Part shown: positions 8,901-18,097 of the stretch, one piece after another
How the letters are laid out: each line of letters opens with the position of its first letter
Position numbering within the stretch: position 1 is the first letter of the stretch
DNA from: Candidatus Gastranaerophilales bacterium
Lineage (GTDB): Bacteria; Cyanobacteriota; Vampirovibrionia; Gastranaerophilales; Gastranaerophilaceae
Assembly (NCBI GenBank): GCA_905236055.1
Contig: CAJOOA010000042.1
Location: 1 to 50,682, forward strand
Direction: 5' to 3'
DNA length: 50,682 nt
Translations under genes and position numbers: made by a program
Notes under the pieces: model-generated
Seen by the model: only the letters and a program-made list of their open reading frames with translations
Told to the model about the DNA's origin: nothing
Database searches by the model: none

Positions 8901-9169
8901 TGAACTTAACCGGAGCTGATTATGTAATCCACTACGACCCGTGGTGGAATCCTGCCGTTGAAGATCAGGCAACCGACCGTGCTTATCGTATCGGGCAAAC
9001 CAAGAAGGTATTTGTTTATCGGCTTATTACAAAGAATACTGTTGAAGAAAAAATTCAGAAAATTAAAGGTAGAAAAAGAGACCTTGTTGATAGCGTAGTT
9101 TCTATTGACAGAAATATAACCAAGTCACTTACAATGGAAGATATTAAAGAAATCTTCTCTGTGGATTAA
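5981..9169 (+). CDS. SWIM zinc-finger SNF2-family helicase (HepA/RapA-like ATPase)
   Basis: A 1062-residue DNA-translocating ATPase. The N-terminus has a SWIM zinc finger of CxCx6CxH form (Cys69, Cys71, Cys78, His80). A long middle region, as in bacterial SNF2 proteins, follows. The SNF2 motor occupies roughly residues 590-1060: motif I DDMGLGKT (624-631), motif II DESQ (721-724), motif III LSGTPIENKLEELWS, then the helicase C domain with LLFSQFVDM, SLKAGGTGLNLTGAD and DQATDRAYRIGQ. SWIM-SNF2 proteins are common in bacteria, including cyanobacteria and Firmicutes. They are proposed to remodel protein-DNA or transcription complexes, but the bacterial role is poorly defined. It converges on uvrB with a three-base gap and no separate terminator. 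An AAAGGA lies rather far upstream of the ATG, so the start is good but not certain. Confidence 0.93.
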   Translation: MSEFKFNYDFLKNNATPGSWRRGYELYQKDMILESYPEKNFFKAKVKGNYQDFYVTDLIFKKNKVEARCNCPLKEEWCKHSVAVALKAMETGSFDKWNLEKNEVEPDLSDIAAPPIENPQGNYIFHFNPKRRQNFFSILVRDRSTNKIVRSLETILRGLIELQKVNPDFTLNEAQKNELNMFQTLLKISKQDKKAGWYDIPITKFAPVFPQLAELEEVLDEKTKERIMFTDNVWTLNLDVSTTNINGGTNIVLELFWTRPDKEETYPFEEINYFSRQIKWGRYKNLIFPINVAMNELPQSIIKSTFTDLKDADGGKFVYEELPNLQEIMPVKIADNITKLLLEHKTPVNVVTLGIDYDQSLKASLEFDYSGVRVPYSKSNDKSPYISTKDTENDLIYWIKRDYQHEQAAYNMLLACKFVPMQTNNLALEKENAIDFYNYYIQQAGDGWKFEEHDDMNFFKLIPEPFRMCAKIDFSEESVDSMEIQLYGQVGEEIINFDDIYDTIQSGEKYARVRSLGFVEYPAQNIYQIMRSFNSFDAYRNDDNTFLVKTYRVGLITELQNQGFELVMSDKFRKFWEQISTFSTTAEGIDLPKDIKAEFREYQIKGFNWLWFLYQYGLNGILADDMGLGKTLQALTLLQKAKDVDGPMPTLVIAPTTVVFNWENEIEKFAPELTCLKIQGAERKSLFKEIPNYDIVITSYALVRRDIEKLKKYKFRYVILDESQNIKNAISQTAQSVKELVSDHKLALSGTPIENKLEELWSVFDFLMPGFLFNVAEFNYRYVAPIMERQDKTVEKRLKLQIFPFILRRMKRDVAKDLPDKVENMAYCELTDEQRDFYLEVLDSTKEELFKSIELNGLEKSRMSIFSALLRLRQICCHPKLYDKEHVKGVIQSGKFEYLKGMLAQIIEEKHRVLLFSQFVDMLDIIKGWLEREGIPYEYLTGKTKDRESAVNNFNNNPNIPIFLISLKAGGTGLNLTGADYVIHYDPWWNPAVEDQATDRAYRIGQTKKVFVYRLITKNTVEEKIQKIKGRKRDLVDSVVSIDRNITKSLTMEDIKEIFSVD

Positions 9170-9172
9170 AAC

Positions 9173-11155
9173 TTATAACATTTCTCTGAGTTTTTTCAGC
9201 TGGTCACGGATTTCTGCGGCACGTTCAAAGTCGAGAATTTTAGCGGCTTTATGCATATCCTTTTCAAGTTTTGTAATAAGTTTAGGTAAATCCTTCTTAT
9301 CAATACCCATTTCGACCATTTCTTCCGCAACAATATCTTCAAAATCTCTATAGCTTTCAACAAGCGAAAGAAGATTATTTTCGATTGGTTTCTTAATAGT
9401 TTGAGGTATGATTCCGTATTTCTTATTGTGCTCCAGCTGAATTTCACGTCTGCGGTTTGTTTCATCTATGGCTCTCTGCATAGAATCAGTTATTTTATCG
9501 GCATACATAATAACTTCACCGCAAGAATTACGAGCGGCACGACCTATTGTCTGAATCAAACTTGTATCTGAACGCAAAAAGCCCTCTTTATCCGCATCCA
9601 TAATCGCAACAAGCGAAACTTCGGGGATATCAAGTCCTTCTCTGAGTAAATTTACACCAATTAAAACGTCAAATTCACCAAGCCGTAAATCTCTCAAAAT
9701 TTCAACACGCTCAATCGATTTGATATCACTGTGTAAATATCGAACTTTAATACCGTCTTGAAGGAAAAAGTCCGTCAAATCTTCCGCCATACGTTTTGTA
9801 AGGGTTGTAATCAAAACACGCTCATTTTTATCGGCACGTTTTTTAATTTCCGCCTTTAAATCAGGAATCTGTGTTTCAATAGGTCTTATGTGGATTTTCG
9901 GATCGACAAGTCCTGTCGGACGGATAATTTGTTCAACAATCTGCTGTGAAGTTTCTTTTTCAAAATCTGCGGGGGTTGCGGAAATATAGATTTTTTGTCC
10001 TACTTTATCAAAGAATTCCTTACTTTTCAGTGGTCTGTTATCCTTCGCACAAGGGAGTCGAAAACCGTAATCCACAAGTGTTTTCTTTCTTGATGCATCA
10101 CCATGATACATTCCGTTTAATTGAGGAATTGTAACGTGAGATTCATCAATTACAGTTAGAAAATCCCCTCTAAAATAGTCCAAAAGGGTTGCTGGGGCAG
10201 AACCTACAGGTCTGCGTTCAATTATTCTGGAATAGTTTTCAATTCCAGAACAATAACCCATTTCCTTAATCATTTCTATATCGTACTTAACCCTCTGCTG
10301 CAATCTTTGAGATTCAAGGATTTTGTTTTCACTTTCCAATTCAGCAACTCTGTTTTTAAGTTCCTGACGAATCATTGCAATAGTTTCTTCTTCGTTCTCA
10401 TCATAGGCGATATAATGAACTGCGGGGTAAATAACAACAGATTCAGGTGTTTCGATTATTTCTCCGGTTAAATGGTCGATTTTAACAATCTTTTCAACTT
10501 CATCTCCGAAGAAATAAATCCTTGTAATGATTTTTTCGTAAGCTGGCATTATTTCCAGAATATCCCCTCTTGCCCTGAAAGTTGAGCGCTCCAGCTCGAC
10601 ATCATTTCTTGTATATTGAACCATTACAAGATGCTTAATCAGGTCATTCCGTTCCAATTGCTGACCGACTTCAATCTTTATAGTCCCTTTAAAATAGCTT
10701 TCAGGAAGTCCCAAACCGTAAATACAGCTTACTGATGCAACAATAATTACGTCGTTCCTTTCATACAAACTTCTTGTCGTATTATGGCGCAGGCGATCGA
10801 TTTCGTCATTTATGCTTGCGGACTTTTCGATATAAGTATCTGTTCTGGGGATATACGCCTCCGGCTGATAATAGTCGTAATATGAGATAAAATATTCGAC
10901 CGCATTATCAGGAAAGAGCTCCTTAAATTCGTTATATAATTGCGCCGCAAGAGTTTTGTTATGGGCAATGATCAGAGTCGGTTTTTGTACTTGCTCAATA
11001 ACATTTGCAATAGTAAAAGTTTTCCCTGAACCGGTTATCCCGAGTAATGTTTGAGTATCATACCCTTTATTCACACCCTCAACTAATTTTTCAATCGCTT
11101 TGGGCTGATCTCCCGCCGGCTTATATTTTGATGAAATTTTGAACTTATGTTCCAT
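9173..11155 (-). CDS. uvrB: UvrABC excinuclease subunit B
   Basis: UvrB is the damage-verifying helicase-like subunit of nucleotide excision repair. It is loaded by UvrA and then recruits UvrC. The 660-residue length matches the family. Visible features are Walker A GITGSGKT, the beta-hairpin region around [12 protein letters not shown], motif II with [11 protein letters not shown], the helicase C part with [20 protein letters not shown] and [10 protein letters not shown], and a C-terminal UVR domain ([20 protein letters not shown]) that contacts UvrC. The start is ATG 11155. No Shine-Dalgarno sequence precedes it; a TATAAT box sits six bases upstream, so the mRNA is probably leaderless. No uvrA or uvrC is in the window. 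Confidence 0.98.
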   Translation of the reverse strand: MEHKFKISSKYKPAGDQPKAIEKLVEGVNKGYDTQTLLGITGSGKTFTIANVIEQVQKPTLIIAHNKTLAAQLYNEFKELFPDNAVEYFISYYDYYQPEAYIPRTDTYIEKSASINDEIDRLRHNTTRSLYERNDVIIVASVSCIYGLGLPESYFKGTIKIEVGQQLERNDLIKHLVMVQYTRNDVELERSTFRARGDILEIMPAYEKIITRIYFFGDEVEKIVKIDHLTGEIIETPESVVIYPAVHYIAYDENEEETIAMIRQELKNRVAELESENKILESQRLQQRVKYDIEMIKEMGYCSGIENYSRIIERRPVGSAPATLLDYFRGDFLTVIDESHVTIPQLNGMYHGDASRKKTLVDYGFRLPCAKDNRPLKSKEFFDKVGQKIYISATPADFEKETSQQIVEQIIRPTGLVDPKIHIRPIETQIPDLKAEIKKRADKNERVLITTLTKRMAEDLTDFFLQDGIKVRYLHSDIKSIERVEILRDLRLGEFDVLIGVNLLREGLDIPEVSLVAIMDADKEGFLRSDTSLIQTIGRAARNSCGEVIMYADKITDSMQRAIDETNRRREIQLEHNKKYGIIPQTIKKPIENNLLSLVESYRDFEDIVAEEMVEMGIDKKDLPKLITKLEKDMHKAAKILDFERAAEIRDQLKKLREML

Positions 11156-11161
11156 AACAAG

Positions 11162-11167
11162 ATTATA
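11162..11167 (-). promoter_or_regulatory. -10 box of leaderless uvrB transcript
   Basis: TATAAT on the minus strand, exactly six bases before the uvrB ATG, with TG a few bases upstream. No LexA-like palindrome is apparent around it. Confidence 0.6.
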
Positions 11168-11190
11168 CTACATAACAGGGTTTATAGATA

Positions 11191-11793
11191 TCAGCATTCA
11201 TTATGGCTCTTTGTATAAATCCAAATTATGCCTATTAAAGATACATAAAATAACATTTCTGTAATCTCTTCAAAAACCATATTATGCATCGTGTGTTCGG
11301 CATACAGCCCCAAACCCATACCCAAAAGCATAAAAAATATGTTCCATAGCGGCAATTTTGTATTTTTAATATAGTTCCACAAATTTATAAAAAGCTTATT
11401 TTTAAGGAAATAAAAACCAACCGAGGCAATAAAAACACCGTAAATCGGGTGCGCCAAATATCCGTATTTAATATCTTTCCAACTGTAAAATACATTTTCA
11501 TAACCAGGGACAGGGAAAAACAGTGTACGCCCGCAATTTACTTCTCTAAGAATAAGGATTAAGAGAACCAATCCGACAAAAATAAAAAACTTTTTATCAA
11601 TTTTGGAAAAGAAAGATAAATATAAGCCAAAAAACAGAACCGCCATCTGTATGTTTTCCAAAAGCCCGTTCTCATAACCGAATCGTTCCGGTAAAAACAG
11701 AACACAAGGAATTATCAATAATGCATTTAATATAGCAAACCAAGTAATTCCGTATATCTTAAAATCGAAATGTTCTTTCAAAAATTTTATCAT
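11191..11793 (-). CDS. Multi-pass membrane protein of unknown function
   Basis: A 200-residue hydrophobic protein with about six predicted membrane helices, including ITWFAILNALLIIPCVLFL, MAVLFFGLYLSFF, FFIFVGLVLLILIL, YGVFIASVGFYFL, IFFMLLGMGLGLYAEH and MLFYVSLIGIIWIYT. Conserved-looking polar residues sit at helix ends (REVNCGR, EHTMHNMVFEE), which could form an active or binding site within the membrane. The start ATG has GTGAGGA upstream. It lies 14 bases downstream of recJ on the same strand and is probably cotranscribed with ctp and recJ. I do not recognise the family. Confidence 0.8.
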   Translation of the reverse strand: MIKFLKEHFDFKIYGITWFAILNALLIIPCVLFLPERFGYENGLLENIQMAVLFFGLYLSFFSKIDKKFFIFVGLVLLILILREVNCGRTLFFPVPGYENVFYSWKDIKYGYLAHPIYGVFIASVGFYFLKNKLFINLWNYIKNTKLPLWNIFFMLLGMGLGLYAEHTMHNMVFEEITEMLFYVSLIGIIWIYTKSHNEC

Positions 11794-11807
11794 CCTAAAA
11801 TCCTCAC

Positions 11808-14141
11808 CTATAATTCAACCGTCATAAAGCTGTTTTTATAATCGTTAATCGTATTCATCAATTCCACATACTCTTCATATTTTGTACTTATTGTCAGATT
11901 AGACATATCTTTATTGTTGTTAAGCGCTATGCAATAAAAGTTTTCTTCCCTTGCATTAATTGAAATTATGCCCGCATCAGCAAAGAGTTCCAATAATAAT
12001 TCAATTACTTCTTCCGTCACACCTAACGCTGCAGCACCTCTCGCCAGAACGAATCTGCCTTCCTGATTATTAACGCAAAACTTCAGCATACCCGTGAAAT
12101 TCTTTATTATTCCGCTAACATCCGGCTTATAACTCGTATAATTCATATAATGCAAAGATTTAGCACAAACTGTTTGCATAACTTTTTCATATAAATCTTC
12201 CGAACACGGATAATCAAAGAACATTAAAACATCATTTTTGGAAATTGTATTTCGATTAACCACACACTTTTTGATACTTTCGTACGGTTTAAGCATTTCA
12301 ACAATATTTTTGTCCTCTGCAAATACCGAAATCCCAAGTTTTGAAGTTTTTATGTAATCATTTACTTGCTGCAATATATTTGTTTTTTTTCTGTGATCAT
12401 ATACTTTTATTTGTGATTTTTTTTCTTCCTTCAGGTGCTCTGAATGAATATCCTTAATTACAAGTTGTATATTCGTAGCTCCGTTGTAAGTGTTTAGTTG
12501 CGGTGCAAAAGCCATGTCCAGCTTATCTCCGGAAATTAACGGAACATCTCCCTTCCCCCACCAAACGCAATCCAGAGGACCTTTTTGAGTATCAACAATG
12601 AGTTTTAAGTGTTCTCTTGTGGAACCCATTAATTTCTTCTGTTTTAGAGTTAAATCTTTAACCACAAAAGTAGGTGACGGATTTGATGCTCCAAACGGTT
12701 CTAATTGTGAAATCTGTTCAACCAACGTTGTATCGATATCATCAATCGATAACTCCAAGTCAATATCAAGAGAAGGTGAAAGTGTTTGACCGCCTAACAT
12801 CTCATCAATTGTCTGATTAAGAGCGTTTTTAACATTCTCAAAAGATGCTTTGTCTTCGCTAAAACTAAATCCGGCTGCGAGTTTGTGTCCGCCAAAGCCA
12901 TCAAAATATTCCGAAATATTTGTCAAAATTTCATATAGGTTTAATTCCTTAACTCCTCTCGCCGAGCATCTGAAAAGCTTGGTTTCGGGGGAATAATTCA
13001 TTATAAATGCGGGCTTATAATATTTTTCAACAAATTTTGATGCCACAATACCAACAATTCCAACATGCCAATCCTGATTATAGAGGACTATCGCATTGTC
13101 TCTCATACCTGTTGATTGCCACATTTCATCAGCTTGCGCAAAAGTTTGTGAAACTAATTCCTGACGAACTTTATTAAAATTTTCCAAATTGATTATTGCC
13201 AATTCGATTTCCTGCTTATTTTCGGAAATCATAAGTTTTACTGCCGCCTCAACCGTATCTAATCTGCCGGAAGCATTGATTCTTGGTGCAATCGTAAAAG
13301 CTATCTGGTCGGAAGTCAAACCATTCTCACAATTTACTCCGGCAGCATCCAGCATTCGTTTTAAGCCATAGTGTTTTCCCTGTGCTATCAGTTCAATACC
13401 TTTTGTTACAAGGTATCTGTTTTCTCCTATTAAAGGCACTATATCAGCTATAGTTCCTACCGCAACAAAAGGAAGAAGTTCGTAGCTGAAAATTAGTTCA
13501 TTGTAGTGCTCTAACACTCCTTGTGCAAGTTTAAAAGCAACTCCGACTCCTGCAAGATAGGTTAAATATTCTATTTGCAGAGAGGTAAGCTTTTCGTCAA
13601 GTGAATTCATAGCTTTCGGATTTATTATCGCATAAGCGGGCGGCTGTTCTTCCGGTGCTTCGTGGTGATCCGTAATAATAACATCCCGACCAAAACTGTT
13701 TATAAACTTAACTTCCTCAACACTGCTTATTCCGTTATCTACAGTAATAATCAACTTTGGTTTTTTTTGTGCCATCAATTTCACAAGCGCTTTTGAATTA
13801 AGTCCGTGGCCTTCTGTATCTCTATCGGGGATATAATAATCAACAACGCCGCCCAAATGGGTGAATGTTTTCATTAGCACGGCCGTTGAAGTAACTCCGT
13901 CTGCATCAAAGTCCCCGTATATTAAAATATTTTCCTTGCCATCAATTGCCTTAACAATTCTATCAACCGCTTTAGACATATCACAAAAAGCGTTCGGATG
14001 AGTCAGAGTAATTTCAAGAGGATGCAAAAACTCCCGCTTTGCATCCTCGCTTTTAATTCCCCTTATTTCCAAAAGCCGATCTAATACAGATTTTTTACTG
14101 TCACTGTCGCCCTTAATTATCCATTCTGTTGTACAAGACAT
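11808..14141 (-). CDS. recJ: Single-stranded-DNA-specific 5'-3' exonuclease RecJ
   Basis: RecJ degrades single-stranded DNA from the 5' end in recombination, mismatch repair and base excision repair. The 777-residue protein carries the DHH-family motifs DFDADGVTST, VDNGISS and TDHHEAPEE (the DHH motif proper). The DHHA1 domain has GFGGHKLAAGFSF, and an OB-type region follows. A C-terminal extension of about 200 residues makes it longer than the E. coli enzyme; long RecJ forms are common in cyanobacteria and Firmicutes. The ATG overlaps the end of the ctp gene by 25 bases, so the two are coupled. Confidence 0.95.
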   Translation of the reverse strand: MSCTTEWIIKGDSDSKKSVLDRLLEIRGIKSEDAKREFLHPLEITLTHPNAFCDMSKAVDRIVKAIDGKENILIYGDFDADGVTSTAVLMKTFTHLGGVVDYYIPDRDTEGHGLNSKALVKLMAQKKPKLIITVDNGISSVEEVKFINSFGRDVIITDHHEAPEEQPPAYAIINPKAMNSLDEKLTSLQIEYLTYLAGVGVAFKLAQGVLEHYNELIFSYELLPFVAVGTIADIVPLIGENRYLVTKGIELIAQGKHYGLKRMLDAAGVNCENGLTSDQIAFTIAPRINASGRLDTVEAAVKLMISENKQEIELAIINLENFNKVRQELVSQTFAQADEMWQSTGMRDNAIVLYNQDWHVGIVGIVASKFVEKYYKPAFIMNYSPETKLFRCSARGVKELNLYEILTNISEYFDGFGGHKLAAGFSFSEDKASFENVKNALNQTIDEMLGGQTLSPSLDIDLELSIDDIDTTLVEQISQLEPFGASNPSPTFVVKDLTLKQKKLMGSTREHLKLIVDTQKGPLDCVWWGKGDVPLISGDKLDMAFAPQLNTYNGATNIQLVIKDIHSEHLKEEKKSQIKVYDHRKKTNILQQVNDYIKTSKLGISVFAEDKNIVEMLKPYESIKKCVVNRNTISKNDVLMFFDYPCSEDLYEKVMQTVCAKSLHYMNYTSYKPDVSGIIKNFTGMLKFCVNNQEGRFVLARGAAALGVTEEVIELLLELFADAGIISINAREENFYCIALNNNKDMSNLTISTKYEEYVELMNTINDYKNSFMTVEL

Positions 14142-15322
14142 GTCATCTCTTTCAATACTTCAATAGCTTTTTTCAACTGAACGTCATCTTTTGCATCGAC
14201 ATTCTCTTTAGTCAATTCTACCACAACATCAGGAGTAATTCCTTTTTTATGAATATCAGCTCCGGAAGGAGTGAGATATCTTTGAATTGTAATATTCATA
14301 CCTGATTCATCAGGAAGCTTGTTAATTTCCTGAACCAATCCCTTACCAAAAGACTGCTCCCCGACAATTGTTGCACGATGATTATCTTTCAAGGCACCGC
14401 TTAGGATTTCGCTTGCAGATGCAGAACCTTTATTTATCAAAACAACCACCGGCTTTTGTGTAACCTGTGTGTATCTGGCTCTGGTAGTGCTTTTGTACCT
14501 ATCACGGTCAACAGTACTTACAATTACACCTCCCCTTAAAAGCATGTCCGAAATATAGATTGCGTTTGTTAAAAGTCCGCCGGGATTTGAACGCAAGTCA
14601 ATTATTATTCCTTTTTTATCAGCAGATGAATTTAAAATCGTTTCAATTTCAGATGCTGCATTTTTGCTTATAAACGAGCTTAACCTTATGTATTGAATAT
14701 CATCGGGAATAACAGTAGTATCAAAAGGCGGCTTGCAAGAAACCGATTTGACCTCTATTTCATCCCTTACAATGCTATACACCCTGTTTGGAACCCCTTT
14801 CCTTTGGATTAAAAGTTTTACGGTAGTTCCTTTTTCACCCCTGATTTTATCAGCCGCAGCATCAATATTTATCCCTTTTGTACTTTCACCATTGATTTCA
14901 AGAATCTGATCGTCTGCAAGAAGCCCCGCACGCTCTGCCGGAGAATCTTCAAGCGGAGCAATTATAACCAAATTTCCGTCACGAAGACCGATTTGAGTTC
15001 CTATACCTTTTAAAGAACCTTTTATTGACTGAGTTTCTTCAGAGAATTCCTTCGGCTGTAAAAATCTTGTATATGGGTCATTCAAACTGGCAAGCATCGT
15101 ATCTATTGCAACATAAGCATCTTCTTGTGTCTTTAGTTTATGGTCGTACCTATATCGCCATTTAGCCCAGTCTTGTTGATTGTTGGAAGGATCGTAGTAT
15201 TTTTTGTTAACAACTTTCCATACATCATCATATAATTCTGCAGGAGTTGCTGCAAAAACGGTATTAAACGACAAATATATAATTGCACTAACCGCCAACC
15301 CCATCTTTATAAATCTTTTCAT
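14117..15322 (-). CDS. C-terminal processing peptidase (S41 family), exported
   Basis: A 401-residue periplasmic serine protease of the CtpA/Prc type. It has an N-terminal signal sequence (hydrophobic core about residues 8-22, cleavage near VFAATPA). A PDZ domain of roughly 100-180 (DGNLVIIAPLEDSPAERAGL, DQILEINGEST) follows. The S41 catalytic core contains the serine in NKGSASASEILSGAL and the lysine in GEQSFGKGLVQEI, the Ser-Lys dyad of this family. These enzymes trim or degrade envelope proteins with exposed C-termini; in cyanobacteria a paralogue matures photosystem protein D1, which is not relevant here. The start has AGGAGAGG upstream. It is the first gene of the ctp-recJ-membrane protein unit. 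Confidence 0.94.
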   Translation of the reverse strand: MKRFIKMGLAVSAIIYLSFNTVFAATPAELYDDVWKVVNKKYYDPSNNQQDWAKWRYRYDHKLKTQEDAYVAIDTMLASLNDPYTRFLQPKEFSEETQSIKGSLKGIGTQIGLRDGNLVIIAPLEDSPAERAGLLADDQILEINGESTKGINIDAAADKIRGEKGTTVKLLIQRKGVPNRVYSIVRDEIEVKSVSCKPPFDTTVIPDDIQYIRLSSFISKNAASEIETILNSSADKKGIIIDLRSNPGGLLTNAIYISDMLLRGGVIVSTVDRDRYKSTTRARYTQVTQKPVVVLINKGSASASEILSGALKDNHRATIVGEQSFGKGLVQEINKLPDESGMNITIQRYLTPSGADIHKKGITPDVVVELTKENVDAKDDVQLKKAIEVLKEMTCLVQQNG

Positions 15323-15473
15323 TTACCTCTCCTTATAATCTTTTTTATTGGTATACCGTAAAGATTATTATGTCATAACTACATAGTACATAATTTTCAA
15401 AATTTAATCAAATGTATTAGCAAAAAAAAAAAATTTAGAAGTTTTCTATTAAACAATAAATGTAAATATCACC

Positions 15474-16766
15474 ATGAACGTAACACCTCTTAAACATTCT
15501 GCATACGCCAATTTAAACACCATCGCAAAAAGTGCTGGTGCAAGGAATTATCTTTATATGCAATCTCCGCTAAAATGTATCGCCGGCAATACTTGTGCAT
15601 GCTGCGGACAAAAAATGCTCACACGCGTTGATATTTCAAAAATATGGTCAACAATTACTCTTCCGCTAAAAGAAGTTCTTCCTAACTACAGATGGGAGAA
15701 AGTAAAGAATAACCATCCTGATTTATTTAATACTATAACTTATTTAGCAAATAAATTTCCCAAAAAAGCTCTAAGCGACATAATATTGGAAAAGCCGGAA
15801 CATGTACTTTTTATGGATGCAATCGCCAATTCGGTTGATAGATATAGATGCACTCGGAATTTATCACCGCATGAATATCGTGAATACATAAAAAGTCTTA
15901 CGATGGGAGTATTAAATACTTCTGCCTGCATTTTAAAAGATGCTAAAGATGTTATTCCGGTATTAAAGCCCTATGAAAGCTATATGCGGGGTCACAGGAA
16001 AGAGATATTTAACGAACTGGAATATCAATCTTCAAAATATCCGGATAAAAAAATTTTTGACATAATAAGAATGCCCGAACTTTCCGAAAAATATATTGAA
16101 AACACTTATTATGAAGCAGTTAATTTTGCAAAAAAACGTGATTATCATTGGGAAAGAGCTGATAAGATAATTTTGAGGAACAAACCGGAACTTAAAGATG
16201 AAATTAAAAAATTGCGAACGCGAGTCGCTCAGGCATACGGAAGCGATGACGAAAAAAGGGTTGCTTATCAGATACAAGAATTATACAGAATATTTCTCAA
16301 AGAGCATAATCTTAACCATTTAGAAAAAAACGTTCTTGGAGAAATTTGCCAAATTCCGCTCCTAACATTTACCAAAAATTCATTTTTGTCATATCCAAGG
16401 AGATATTATTCAGACGGACTAATTGTTCAATACATAATAAGACCGTTCATGGAAACGGTGAAAAGTATTGTACCTCCAAAAAAAGGAGGATACGAACTCA
16501 GCAACAAAATACTTGTATGCAGAGAATGCGGAGATAATTTGGCGCAAATACCATATACCGAAACTGCACTTTATCATCCTGAGATGATAAAAAATACAGA
16601 AAAACAATTACAGTTCATTGGGAATAAAATTTTAGACGGAACCCTACCCTCAGAACTTTTTGATTACCCAATAGCAGTTTCAAAAACATTATACAACTAT
16701 TCCGGCGGCTTAATAAATCCGGATTTGTCCAATTATATTGAAAATATAAAAAACATTAAACTTTAG
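15474..16766 (+). CDS. Unknown protein with split four-cysteine zinc site (paralogue 1)
   Basis: A 430-residue, mostly helical, soluble protein that I cannot name. CxxC pairs lie at Cys41/Cys44 (NTCACCGQKM) and Cys349/Cys352 (LVCRECGDNL), about 300 residues apart. The sequence around the second pair (IVPPKKGG, then a few residues, then NKILVCRECGDNL) has the spacing of an HNH/treble-clef zinc finger: GG, a conserved N, then CxxC. The catalytic histidine position is not His. The 300-residue insert contains charged helices, with EFAKKRD-like and YSDG stretches shared with the next gene. The N-terminus is polar and lineage-like. No Shine-Dalgarno is evident, but the start aligns with that of the paralogue. 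The next gene begins 15 bases downstream. Confidence 0.8.
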   Translation: MNVTPLKHSAYANLNTIAKSAGARNYLYMQSPLKCIAGNTCACCGQKMLTRVDISKIWSTITLPLKEVLPNYRWEKVKNNHPDLFNTITYLANKFPKKALSDIILEKPEHVLFMDAIANSVDRYRCTRNLSPHEYREYIKSLTMGVLNTSACILKDAKDVIPVLKPYESYMRGHRKEIFNELEYQSSKYPDKKIFDIIRMPELSEKYIENTYYEAVNFAKKRDYHWERADKIILRNKPELKDEIKKLRTRVAQAYGSDDEKRVAYQIQELYRIFLKEHNLNHLEKNVLGEICQIPLLTFTKNSFLSYPRRYYSDGLIVQYIIRPFMETVKSIVPPKKGGYELSNKILVCRECGDNLAQIPYTETALYHPEMIKNTEKQLQFIGNKILDGTLPSELFDYPIAVSKTLYNYSGGLINPDLSNYIENIKNIKL

Positions 16767-16781
16767 CCGAGAAGGATTTTT

Positions 16782-18092
16782 ATGAATATTAAGTCAATCA
16801 GCAATTCAAACTACTCCAAAACAACAATATCACACCAAGCCCATATGCATAAAATGGCTTTTTACTCCCCATCTCCTATCAAAAATATTCGGGGAAATCG
16901 TTGCGCATGCTGTGGCGAAGAAATGATTCCTTACCCTGTTACTGCTAATTTGTGGGCAAAAATTACTCTTCCGATATCACAAGTTGTTAAAGGTCTGCGA
17001 TTAGAACGCCTAAAAGAAGAGCATCCTAACGTATACAAGGTTTTAAATTATTTTGCTTATATGTATCCAAACCAATCACTCGACAGCATTCTGCTTGATG
17101 GAAGTAATCACAATATGTTTGTTGATTCCATTACACATACTGTGTTAGAAGCTAATGACAGTGAGTTCCCGAGTTCTGTTGCTTTCAGGAAAGCTATAAA
17201 AAGGGAAACTATGAATATTTTTAATATTTTTGAAAGCAATTTAAAAAATTCTTCAGAAGTTATTAAAGAACTGAAACCGCTGGAAAAATTTATGCACAAT
17301 GAAAAAAGAGAAATATTTGAAGAACTTGAATCTTTGTCAGCAATTTATCCCGACAAAAAATTATCCGAATTGGTACAGCTGCCGGAAGTAGTGGAAAAAC
17401 ATATACGGGGTTGCTATGATGATGCCATTGAATTTGCAAAGAAACGTGATTTTCATTGGCAAAAGGCAGATGAAATCATTCTAAAAGAAAACTCGAATTT
17501 GCAAGATGCCCTTAAAAAACTTCACTCTGAGGTTAACGCCATATACAATGATGATGATCCTCAAAGATGCGCATACTTTATCAAAAAATTGTACAAAGGT
17601 TTCTTGGAGAAAAATAATCTTGAACATATAGAAAAACCTGTTCTTGAAGAAATTAGTCAATTGCCGGTCAGAGGTAATACAAAAAATCTAGTCATGGCAA
17701 AAATAAGAAATAATTATTCAGACGGCGCAATAGTAAGATTTTTAACAAGACCTGCTATGGAAAGCGAAAAAAGGATTATTCACGTAGATGATGGCGGCAG
17801 CAATAATTTAACAAACAAAGTTGTAATGTGCCGTGATTGCAGTGATGATCTTAATAAACTGCCTTTTGAAGAATTCTGTGCGTATCGCCCCGAAATCATA
17901 GAGAATACAAAAAAACAGATAAAATTAGTAGAAGATAGAATTATCGACGGTTCAATTGATTTTTCCTTCAGGCACTATCCTATTGAAGTTGCCAAAGTTC
18001 TTGACGAATATACAAACGGAATTGTCAAGCCGGATTTAGCAGAGTATATTGCAAAAATAAAAGAAATGGAAAATTGCGAAGGGCTTCCGTAA
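16782..18092 (+). CDS. Unknown protein with split four-cysteine zinc site (paralogue 2)
   Basis: A 436-residue paralogue of the preceding product, collinear along its whole length. The cysteine pairs are in the same places (Cys41/Cys44 in NRCACCGEEM; Cys350/Cys353 in VMCRDCSDDL). Shared blocks include IYPDKKLSEL/KYPDKKIFDI, FAKKRDFHW/FAKKRDYHW and NNYSDGAIVRFLTRPAMES. The zinc half-site is preceded by HVDDGGSNNLTNKV, again HNH-like in spacing but without the DH catalytic pair. AGAAGGA precedes the ATG. The pair is a tandem duplication that has diverged substantially, so both copies have probably been kept by selection. Function is unknown. Confidence 0.82.
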   Translation: MNIKSISNSNYSKTTISHQAHMHKMAFYSPSPIKNIRGNRCACCGEEMIPYPVTANLWAKITLPISQVVKGLRLERLKEEHPNVYKVLNYFAYMYPNQSLDSILLDGSNHNMFVDSITHTVLEANDSEFPSSVAFRKAIKRETMNIFNIFESNLKNSSEVIKELKPLEKFMHNEKREIFEELESLSAIYPDKKLSELVQLPEVVEKHIRGCYDDAIEFAKKRDFHWQKADEIILKENSNLQDALKKLHSEVNAIYNDDDPQRCAYFIKKLYKGFLEKNNLEHIEKPVLEEISQLPVRGNTKNLVMAKIRNNYSDGAIVRFLTRPAMESEKRIIHVDDGGSNNLTNKVVMCRDCSDDLNKLPFEEFCAYRPEIIENTKKQIKLVEDRIIDGSIDFSFRHYPIEVAKVLDEYTNGIVKPDLAEYIAKIKEMENCEGLP

Positions 18093-18097
18093 AAAAG

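Noticed and set aside
10732-10860. Possible LexA-type or other operator near the uvrB coding region
   Set aside because: Only short imperfect repeats within coding sequence; nothing like a palindromic operator at the actual promoter.
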